Shown: one piece after another, positions 1-3,898 of the stretch
Numbering within the stretch: the first letter of the stretch is position 1
How the letters are laid out: each line of letters starts with the position of its first letter
Assembly (NCBI GenBank): GCA_018712425.1
Contig: DVHA01000222.1
Location: 1 to 6,686, forward strand
DNA: 6,686 nt
Direction of reading: 5' to 3'
DNA from: Candidatus Faecivivens stercoravium
GTDB lineage: Bacteria; Bacillota; Clostridia; Oscillospirales; Ruminococcaceae
Translations under genes and position numbers: made by a program
The notes under the pieces: model-generated
The model's database searches: none
What the model was told of the DNA's origin: nothing
What the model saw: only the letters and a program-made list of their open reading frames with translations

Positions 1-165
1 TACTATAACATCACGGCCGGTTCGGTCGATGCTATGCTGGACGGAAAGACGCGGGTCAGAAGCGGCGGGTCCATCCATATCAATTGTTTTGCGGTGGATA
101 AGAAGTATCAAAAGATTGCTGCGGCCGAACAGGTAAGTGATATGGAAACGCCCCTTCCCACATAA
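1..165 (+). CDS. 3' end of an unidentified protein, possibly GNAT-like acetyltransferase
   Basis: Frame 1 is open from the first base to a TAA at 163-165, giving the last 54 residues of a protein that begins outside the window. The stretch GGSIHINCFAVDKKYQ resembles the central strand and following turn of GNAT N-acetyltransferases (a hydrophobic strand, then a V-D-x-x-Y-Q type turn leading to the acetyl-CoA loop). The expected Gly-rich acetyl-CoA loop and the C-terminal strands are missing. Instead the chain ends 18 residues later in VSDMETPLPT, and the last few codons are part of a terminator stem. The protein may therefore be a shortened or degraded member. That the frame is coding is fairly likely; the GNAT assignment is a weak resemblance from memory and needs the upstream sequence. 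Confidence 0.5.
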   Translation, partial: YYNITAGSVDAMLDGKTRVRSGGSIHINCFAVDKKYQKIAAAEQVSDMETPLPT

Positions 166-187
166 ACGGGAAGGGGCGTTCGTTTTT
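147..187 (+). terminator. Rho-independent terminator overlapping the stop codon of the first gene
   Basis: A perfect 13-bp stem (147-159 with 168-180, arm AACGCCCCTTCCC) closes an 8-base loop and is followed by a T-rich tail CGTTTTT (181-187). The TAA stop of the upstream gene (163-165) is inside the loop, so the last codons are part of the hairpin. The T tract is only on the plus-strand side, so it should end transcription of the upstream gene; on the minus strand no T tract follows, so it is a poor terminator for the convergent carboxypeptidase gene. Confidence 0.9.
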
Positions 188-198
188 CCTATTGAATC

Positions 199-294
199 AT
201 CGCGAAGCGATACCTGAACCTGTCCCGCAGGGACAGATTTCACCGCCCCGCAGGGGCGATTTCACCCTTCACCCGGCCGCAGGCCGGATTTCAC
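199..294 (+). repeat. Hairpin array A: four GNA-loop palindromes with ATTTCAC linkers
   Basis: Four short perfect palindromes follow one another: 199-211 (stem ATCGC, loop GAA), 221-235 (TGTCCC, loop GCA), 244-258 (CGCCCC, loop GCA) and 273-287 (CCGGCC, loop GCA). The last three are each followed by the linker ATTTCAC (237-243, 259-265, 288-294). The stems differ completely while loop and linker stay constant. The array lies between two convergent genes, and the final linker contains the TGA stop codon (complement of 291-293) of the carboxypeptidase gene. No T tract follows the hairpins, so they do not look like ordinary terminators. Confidence 0.85.
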
Positions 295-1958
295 TTCTTT
301 TTCGGCGGCTGTTTCCGCTGGGTCGACGGGCGGTTGCGGGGGGCGTTCCGCTGGGGCGGCCGGGAATAAGCCTTCTTCTGCGGCTGGCGGGCGGGGCCGC
401 GGTAGGTCGAAGATTTTTTCAGGCCCGTGCCGGTCCGGGCGTTATAGGTCCGGGGGGCGTTTTTGCGGGCGGCGCGGAGGCGGCGGCGCTTGCGGCGGTT
501 AATCTCCCGCATCATAAACAGCCAGCCGGTGAACCCGATGATCAGCGTCAGCACGACGATCCAGAAGGCCGGCGCGGTAAAGAAGTTCACGACCCCCCGG
601 CAGAAGGCGAGCCAGGCGCTGCGGGAGAGGCTTTCGGCGGCGACGAGGTCGACGGTGGCGATGGTCTCATCGGCCATCCGGATTTCCAGCGTCCCGAGCT
701 TCTGCCCGGCGGTGACCGGCGCGTCGACCGTTTCCACCAGGGTCGGGATCATCTGGAGGGAAGAGCTGTCGATCGACTTGAGCATCAGCCGCCGGACCTC
801 TTCCGCCGGGACGACGTTGACGACATCCTTGGAGGCGCACAGGGCGACCTTCACCTGCCCCTGGACGTCGGTGGTGGAGACGACCGTCTGGACGGCCCAA
901 TCATTAAAAGCCCAGTCGTAAAGGTTCGCAGCGTCGACATAGCTTAAATTCTGCTCAATCTGGGTCCCGTCGTCGTAGTAGATCGGCGCGCCCATCGTAA
1001 TCAGCAGGTAGTTGTAGGCGTTGCGGGAGGCGTAGGAGACGATGTTCCGTCCGCTCTCGTCGGTGGTGCCGGTCTTGATGCCGTAGATGGTCTCGTCGTA
1101 GTAGCTCGAGGAGGGGTTCATGATCGAGCAGGTGTGGTAGATGGTCCGCTCGTCGTTTTTGTTGGTGGCGGGCATCGTGTAGGAATAGGTAGTGGCGATC
1201 TCAGTGAACTGGTCGTACTGCATCGCGTAGGCGGTGATCATGTACATATCCTGGGCGGTGGTATACTGGTTCGGGTCGTGGAGGCCGGAGGAGTTCTCAA
1301 AGTGGGTGGAGGTGCAGCCGATTTCGGCGGCCTTGTCGTTCATCATCTGGACAAACGCCTCCTCGCTCCCGGCGACCGCCTCGGCCAGCACCCCGGCGGC
1401 GTCGCAGCCGGAGGGGAGCATCAGCCCGTAGAGCAGGTCGATGATCCGCACCTCCTCGCCCGGGTAGAGCCCGGCGTTAGAGGCGTTCATCCCCCAGAGG
1501 TTGTCGAAGACGGTATAAGAAGTGGTGACCGTCTCCGTGAGGTCGTCGACGTTTTCCAGCACCAGCAGGCAGGTCATGATCTTCGCCAGCGAAGCCGGAT
1601 ACATCGGGGTATCGGCGTTTTTCTGGTAGATGACGATGCCGGAGTCCATGTTGACGAGGTAGACGGCGGTCGAGTTGACGGTAAAACCGATGTCGGTGGT
1701 GCCGGCGGACGAACCGCCGGACGTCCCGGAGGATTCGCCGGACGTCTCTCCCGAACTCTCCCCGGATGAAGCCTCGGAGCTTTCGGAAGACGCAGAGGAC
1801 GACCCGCTGCTTTCCCCCGAAGAAGCCCCGGAAGATTCGCCGGAAGAGGTCCCGGAGACGGTGCCGGAGGTAGCGGAAACCCCGGCGGGGATGGACGAGA
1901 AGAGGAGGGTGAGGGAGAGGAGGAGGGCTGCCAATTTATATAAAGTACCTTTTTTCAC
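291..1958 (-). CDS. Membrane-anchored serine D-Ala-D-Ala carboxypeptidase (peptidase S11, DacF/PBP5-like)
   Basis: This enzyme should trim the terminal D-Ala from peptidoglycan pentapeptides outside the membrane. Numbered from the GTG at 1956-1958 (555 residues), a textbook signal peptide (MKKGTLYK, hydrophobic core, ending near AGVSA) occupies about 1-29. A Ser/Gly/Glu linker of about 60 residues with ESSG/ASSG-type repeats follows (30-88). The catalytic domain has SxxK as SLAK (S123, K126), the SxN position as SGC (S183-C185) and KTG at 295-297. A PBP5-type C-terminal domain, one membrane helix (about 464-483) and a long Arg/Lys/Pro/Gln-rich tail (484-555) complete it. Family members are usually about 380-450 residues, so the linker and tail explain the extra length. 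A longer frame begins with TTG at 1995-1997, but GTG is preferred because GAAAGGA lies 9 bases upstream and the signal peptide then starts correctly. The Cys in place of Asn in the second motif is atypical. Confidence 0.93.
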   Translation of the reverse strand: MKKGTLYKLAALLLSLTLLFSSIPAGVSATSGTVSGTSSGESSGASSGESSGSSSASSESSEASSGESSGETSGESSGTSGGSSAGTTDIGFTVNSTAVYLVNMDSGIVIYQKNADTPMYPASLAKIMTCLLVLENVDDLTETVTTSYTVFDNLWGMNASNAGLYPGEEVRIIDLLYGLMLPSGCDAAGVLAEAVAGSEEAFVQMMNDKAAEIGCTSTHFENSSGLHDPNQYTTAQDMYMITAYAMQYDQFTEIATTYSYTMPATNKNDERTIYHTCSIMNPSSSYYDETIYGIKTGTTDESGRNIVSYASRNAYNYLLITMGAPIYYDDGTQIEQNLSYVDAANLYDWAFNDWAVQTVVSTTDVQGQVKVALCASKDVVNVVPAEEVRRLMLKSIDSSSLQMIPTLVETVDAPVTAGQKLGTLEIRMADETIATVDLVAAESLSRSAWLAFCRGVVNFFTAPAFWIVVLTLIIGFTGWLFMMREINRRKRRRLRAARKNAPRTYNARTGTGLKKSSTYRGPARQPQKKAYSRPPQRNAPRNRPSTQRKQPPKKK

Positions 1959-1967
1959 AGGCGTCAG

Positions 1968-1974
1968 TCCTTTC
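1968..1974 (-). promoter_or_regulatory. Ribosome binding site fixing the GTG start of the carboxypeptidase
   Basis: On the minus strand GAAAGGA (1974 to 1968) is followed by 9 bases and then GTG (1958-1956). No comparable site precedes the upstream TTG at 1997-1995. The choice removes 13 residues (TSRQPLLKGLTPV region) that would otherwise sit in front of the signal peptide. Confidence 0.7.
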
Positions 1975-2014
1975 AGTAGGGGTTGCCGCGAAGTCAAAGC
2001 GGCCTATTATGTGT

Positions 2015-2043
2015 ATTATACCACAAAATGTCCGCGGTGATAA
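2015..2043 (-). promoter_or_regulatory. Sigma-A-type promoter of the carboxypeptidase gene
   Basis: Reading the minus strand, TTATCA (2043-2038, 4 of 6 matches to TTGACA), a 17-base spacer and a perfect TATAAT (2020-2015) preceded by TGG, that is an extended -10. Transcription would start near 2008, leaving a leader of about 50 bases to the GTG at 1958. A housekeeping-type promoter suggests expression is not limited to a sporulation sigma factor. Confidence 0.8.
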
Positions 2044-2107
2044 GGGGGAAGGAGGGGCGAAAGCTGGATTTTTCATGAATTTTTTGGGGGAAAAGGGGGA
2101 GGGAGGG

Positions 2108-2217
2108 TGATATATTTCCCTTCGGGAAATGTGATGCCGGCCTTCAGCCTGATGATATCGCACTTTGCGCGGTGATATATTCTCCTTCGGAGAATATGAA
2201 GGTGTCCCTTCGGGACG
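2108..2217 (-). repeat. Hairpin array B-left: five palindromes, inverted orientation, GTGATAT linkers
   Basis: Palindromes at 2114-2130 (stem ATTTCCC), 2139-2149 (imperfect GGCC/AGCC), 2159-2169 (CGCA/TGCG), 2177-2197 (9 bp, ATATTCTCC) and 2204-2216 (GTCCC). Four loops read TTC on the plus strand, hence GAA on the minus strand; the fifth is CTT. Separators such as GTGATAT, GTGATG and GGTGATAT are the reverse complement of the ATATCAC linker found on the other side of the terminator at 2222-2283. The second and third units are partly decayed. The array lies just upstream of the carboxypeptidase promoter, beyond the deacetylase terminator, so it may be little transcribed. Confidence 0.8.
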
Positions 2218-2221
2218 ATTG

Positions 2222-2283
2222 AAAAAAGCTTTCCGGAAAGAGAAGCGGTAAAACTGCCGCAGAAACTTTCCGGAAAGCTTTTT
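2222..2283 (-). terminator. Long bidirectional terminator hairpin downstream of the deacetylase gene
   Basis: A perfect 18-bp inverted repeat (2223-2240 with 2266-2283) has A-rich and T-rich outer ends, so on either strand the descending arm finishes in a run of five or six T. The enclosed 25 bases contain a further GCGG/CCGC stem (2245-2248 with 2257-2260). Each arm also carries the 12-bp self-palindrome CTTTCCGGAAAG, so each arm can fold on itself instead of with its partner. It lies about 130 bp past the deacetylase stop on the minus strand and should end that transcript before the carboxypeptidase promoter. Confidence 0.8.
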
Positions 2284-2285
2284 AA

Positions 2286-2409
2286 ATGGAGAAATGCGCA
2301 GCATTTCCATCCATCATGTTCCCCGCGGGGGAACATATCACAGCGCGCAGCGCTATATCATATTGCCCAAAGGGCAATCTATCACATGCCCCGAAGGGGC
2401 ATATATCAC
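2286..2409 (+). repeat. Hairpin array B-right: five palindromes with ATATCAC linkers
   Basis: Palindromes at 2291-2307 (GAAATGC, loop GCA, with flanking ATGG/CCAT at 2286-2289 and 2307-2310), 2316-2336 (ATGTTCCCC, loop GCG), 2342-2354 (AGCGC, loop GCA), 2362-2378 (ATTGCCC, loop AAA) and 2386-2402 (ATGCCCC, loop GAA). Linkers are ATATCAC, ATATCAT, CTATCAC and ATATCAC (2335-2341, 2355-2361, 2379-2385, 2403-2409). The array lies between the deacetylase stop codon and its terminator, so on the minus strand it would be transcribed as part of the 3' untranslated region. Confidence 0.85.
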
Positions 2410-2412
2410 TCA

Positions 2413-3126
2413 TTACGCCTCTTCCGGTGTTACAAACACGTACCCTTCCTCCCTTGTTCGGTCGATAAAGTCCGGGAGCATCGCGGCGTTGTCGGGCGAG
2501 ACGGCGTGCAGCAGGTAGATCGCCCCGTCGTGGAGGGCATTGACCGCCTTGTCACAGGCCGCTTCCGCCCCGATGCCGCCCGCCGGGTCCCAGTCCTTGT
2601 AGGCGTAGCTCCAGAAGACGGTCTTGTAGCCGAAGTTCCGGACGTTTTCGAGCATCCGCTCGGAAAATTCCCCGCAGGGCGGCCGGAAGAGGGTCATCGT
2701 GTACCCGAACTGGTCCTCCATCTTTTTCGCGAGGGCGGCCAGCTCCTCCCGCTGCTTATCCAGGCTGATGGTCGGGAAGGAGGGGTGGTTTTCCGAGTGG
2801 TTGCCGACAATGTGCCCCTCCTCAATCATCCGCCCCACCAGCTCCGGCTCGGCGTCCAGATAGTCGCCGGTGATAAAAAAGACCGCCTGCACCCCTTTTT
2901 CCTTTAAGGTGTCCAGGATGGAAGCGGTATATCCATTTTCATACCCCTCATCGAAGGTGAGGGCCACTGTCTTTTCTTTCTGCCCGATGAACAGGGCGTC
3001 ATATCCCCCGTATTTTTCCTGGTACTGGAGGCATCCGACCGGGCGGTTTTCTTCGTCGACGATCGTCCCCTGCCCCCAGCCGAGGGTGGTATTGTCGAGG
3101 GCGTTTAGGTCAGGTTCGTTTTTTTT
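2413..3126 (-). CDS. pdaA: PdaA-type polysaccharide deacetylase domain (catalytic half of a frame-split lipoprotein enzyme)
   Basis: Carbohydrate esterase 4 enzymes of this kind remove acetyl groups from peptidoglycan amino sugars; PdaA acts in muramic delta-lactam formation in spore cortex. Residue numbers refer to the 353-residue protein made if the two frames are joined. The family's N-terminal segment is intact in this frame (NALDNTTLGWGQG, then GGYDALFIG). Next come motif 1 TFDEG (D175, E176), metal-binding H226-S-E-N-H230, FRPPCGE (R264), a YKDWD segment and LLHAV with H323. All catalytic motifs look complete, and the C-terminus is short after the last motif, as in the family. The frame has no ATG and no start with a ribosome site; the only internal GTG (2965-2967) would cut into the first beta strand. 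The frame continues directly from the A-run at 3119-3127, where the upstream lipoprotein frame meets it. It therefore probably needs frameshifting, or is one base short through mutation or sequencing error. Confidence 0.85.
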   Translation of the reverse strand, partial: KKNEPDLNALDNTTLGWGQGTIVDEENRPVGCLQYQEKYGGYDALFIGQKEKTVALTFDEGYENGYTASILDTLKEKGVQAVFFITGDYLDAEPELVGRMIEEGHIVGNHSENHPSFPTISLDKQREELAALAKKMEDQFGYTMTLFRPPCGEFSERMLENVRNFGYKTVFWSYAYKDWDPAGGIGAEAACDKAVNALHDGAIYLLHAVSPDNAAMLPDFIDRTREEGYVFVTPEEA

Positions 3127-3473
3127 TCCGTTTCTACCGGTTCCAGCGCCGCAACCGACCCGTCGCCGGCCAGCGAGCTGTCGCGGTTGTCGTCCGAGAG
3201 GTTGTCGCGGTCGGTTTCGTCCCGGCGGTCATCGTCGCCGGTCATCCCGTCCAGGCCGTCCGAGACGTCGTCCCCGAGGTCGCTCGCCATATCGCCCAGC
3301 CCTTCGCCGACGTCGCTGACCGCGTCGCCGACATCGCTTACTGCGTCCCCGACGGGGTTTGAATGGTTAGACGAACCGGAATTGTCGTCCACCCGCCCGT
3401 CCGAGGCGTCGCAGCCGGTAAACAGCATCAGCATCCCCGCAAGCATAAGCGGGAGCAGCCGTGTCTTTTTCAT
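3105..3473 (-). CDS. Lipoprotein signal and acidic linker (N-terminal half of the frame-split deacetylase)
   Basis: As written this encodes 122 residues: MKKTRLLPLM, a hydrophobic stretch, lipobox LFTGC with the lipidated Cys at 21, then a long acidic Asp/Ser/Gly-rich linker and a short end EPVETEKKTNLT. It has no folded domain of its own. The linker includes heptad-like repeats (GDAVSDV twice, then GEGLGDM) at about 42-62. A stub like this makes little sense alone, but it is exactly what should precede a surface-anchored deacetylase. Its frame meets the deacetylase frame at the A9 tract, and its own stop is only 14 bases beyond it. Start ATG (3471-3473) follows AAAGGAAGG by 6 bases. The fused product, with one more A or a -1 slip after AAA-AAA, would be 353 residues: exported, lipid-anchored, and flexible up to about residue 118. 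Confidence 0.8.
   Translation of the reverse strand: MKKTRLLPLMLAGMLMLFTGCDASDGRVDDNSGSSNHSNPVGDAVSDVGDAVSDVGEGLGDMASDLGDDVSDGLDGMTGDDDRRDETDRDNLSDDNRDSSLAGDGSVAALEPVETEKKTNLT
3119..3127 (-). other. A9 homopolymer at the lipoprotein/deacetylase frame junction
   Basis: On the coding strand the frame reads GAA AAA AAA ACG, a run of nine A. The heptamer A-AAA-AAA is in the zero frame in the X-XXY-YYZ layout known to allow -1 ribosomal slippage. A -1 slip, or a tenth A, changes the reading to GAA AAA AAA AAC GAA CCT and opens the whole deacetylase frame. I see no clear Shine-Dalgarno-like stimulator just upstream and no strong stem-loop just downstream, so a simple indel or phase variation is equally possible. 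Confidence 0.75.
3309..3350 (-). repeat. Two 21-base imperfect tandem repeats encoding GDAVSDV
   Basis: Residues 42-48 and 49-55 of the lipoprotein are identical heptapeptides GDAVSDV, and the DNA of the two copies is similar but not identical. Degenerate heptads continue to about residue 76. This marks repeat expansion within the flexible linker and a possible source of length variation between strains. Confidence 0.65.
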
Positions 3474-3479
3474 ATAGGA

Positions 3480-3488
3480 CCTTCCTTT
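3480..3488 (-). promoter_or_regulatory. Ribosome binding site of the lipoprotein/deacetylase gene
   Basis: The minus strand reads AAAGGAAGG (3488 to 3480), then TCCTAT, then ATG at 3473. A strong site immediately before the lipoprotein ATG, and none before the deacetylase frame, shows that translation is meant to enter at the lipoprotein start. Confidence 0.75.
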
Positions 3489-3574
3489 CTGTTTGCATCC
3501 GTACCTTTCGGTACAGGTAGAGTATGCGGGGGATTTCGGGGGTTTATGCGCTTTTTTGAATGGCAGATTTTAGC
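3489..3574. other. Leader region of the lipoprotein gene; no confident promoter
   Basis: This stretch holds a small palindrome GTACC-TTTC-GGTAC (3501-3514, GAAA loop on the minus strand) close to the ribosome site, and a G-rich patch GGGGGATTT/GGGGGTTT (3528-3545). I searched the minus strand for a promoter. TAAAAT (complement of 3567-3572) could be a -10, but no acceptable -35 lies at the right distance, so no promoter is called. No open frame here looks coding. Confidence 0.4.
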
Positions 3575-3673
3575 GTTCGCTGCGCGAACAGGAAGCGGCG
3601 CTCCGCGCCATGAAGGGATGAAGCGGAGCCCTGCGGGCTCCATGAAGTACGGTTCCTGCGGAACCGCATGAAG
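3575..3673 (-). repeat. Hairpin array C-left: four palindromes, inverted orientation, CATGAAG linkers
   Basis: Palindromes at 3575-3589 (GTTCGC, loop TGC), 3597-3609 (GGCGC, loop TCC), 3625-3641 (GGAGCCC, loop TGC) and 3650-3666 (CGGTTCC, loop TGC). On the minus strand the loops are GCA, GGA, GCA and GCA. The linkers CATGAAG (3609-3615, 3641-3647, 3667-3673) and ATGAAG (3618-3623) are the reverse complement of the CTTCATG linker in the array at 3707-3820. A decayed unit may follow at about 3674-3686. Confidence 0.82.
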
Positions 3674-3684
3674 GTACGCTTCGC

Positions 3685-3705
3685 TTATTTTATTTTTAAT
3701 TAAAT
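3685..3705. other. AT-rich core between the two halves of hairpin array C
   Basis: About 20 bases of almost pure A/T in a GC-rich setting, including the self-palindrome TTTAATTAAA (3695-3704). It sits exactly where the hairpin array changes orientation. It could be an array boundary, an insertion scar or a DNA-bending site; it is too far upstream (over 120 bases) to be a normal UP element for the sbcD promoter. Confidence 0.5.
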
Positions 3706-3706
3706 C

Positions 3707-3820
3707 GTCCCGCAGGGACACCTTCATGTTCCCCGCAGGGGAACGCTTCATGCGGCCCGAAGGGCCGTGCTTCATCTCTTCATGCGCCCCGCAGGGGCGT
3801 ACTTCATCCCCGAAGGGGAA
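3707..3820 (+). repeat. Hairpin array C-right: five palindromes with CTTCATG linkers
   Basis: Palindromes at 3707-3719 (GTCCC, loop GCA), 3728-3744 (GTTCCCC, loop GCA), 3753-3767 (CGGCCC, loop GAA), 3785-3799 (CGCCCC, loop GCA) and 3807-3819 (TCCCC, loop GAA). Linkers are CTTCATG at 3722-3728, 3746-3752 and 3778-3784, with shorter CTTCAT copies at 3770-3775 and 3802-3807. The array ends 7 bases before the sbcD -35 element. An open frame running through it into sbcD (from 3767) is not a real N-terminus. Confidence 0.87.
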
Positions 3821-3826
3821 ACTGCG

Positions 3827-3855
3827 TTGCCCGCCCGCCGTTTCTATGGTATAAT
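3827..3855 (+). promoter_or_regulatory. Sigma-A-type promoter of sbcDC
   Basis: TTGCCC (3827-3832), 17-base spacer, perfect TATAAT (3850-3855) with TGG directly before it (extended -10). The start would be near 3862, giving a leader of about 37 bases. This promoter fixes the sbcD start downstream and excludes the longer upstream reading frame. Confidence 0.85.
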
Positions 3856-3885
3856 GGTTTCAGAAAAATCTGTCGAAAACCAGAT

Positions 3886-3891
3886 AGGAGG
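3886..3891 (+). promoter_or_regulatory. Ribosome binding site fixing the GTG start of sbcD
   Basis: A perfect AGGAGG is followed by 7 bases and the GTG at 3899-3901, which opens the family-typical N-terminus KFIHIADLHLG. The earlier in-frame ATG codons at 3767 and around 3854 lie upstream of or inside the promoter. Confidence 0.9.
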
Positions 3892-3898
3892 TTTTCCT

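Noticed and set aside
199..294. Tandem intrinsic terminators for the convergent carboxypeptidase
   Set aside because: The hairpins are strong but none is followed by a T tract on either strand, and the same units occur in 5' regions of other genes.
192..947. A 251-codon plus-strand open frame beginning in hairpin array A
   Set aside because: It runs through the repeats and then antisense to the carboxypeptidase; it is Gly/Arg/Pro-rich with no motif and no ribosome site.
1134..2040. Plus-strand open frames at 1134-1769 and 1675-2040
   Set aside because: Both are antisense to the carboxypeptidase gene and reflect its codon bias; the second mirrors the Ser/Gly linker repeats as Pro/Glu/Asp repeats.
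2286..2409. CRISPR array
   Set aside because: The spacing is regular and repeated, but the units are 13-21 base perfect palindromes with 6-8 base linkers, without constant long repeats or unique 30-base spacers, and no cas gene is visible.
1936..2518. Short open frames on both strands across 1936-2518
   Set aside because: They consist mostly of translated palindromes and linkers, have no ribosome sites, and overlap promoter and terminator signals.
2413..2967. Deacetylase starting at the internal GTG (2965-2967)
   Set aside because: That start would delete the conserved N-terminal segment and part of the first beta strand, and no ribosome site precedes it; the frame clearly extends upstream to the A9 tract.
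3187..3477. Plus-strand open frames opposite the lipoprotein gene
   Set aside because: They are antisense shadows: the minus strand has signal peptide, lipobox and ribosome site, whereas these frames give only Ser/Pro/Thr low-complexity sequence.
3767..3898. A 44-residue N-terminal extension of SbcD
   Set aside because: It would be translated from hairpin array C and across the -35/-10 elements; the GTG at 3899 has a perfect ribosome site and gives the family N-terminus.
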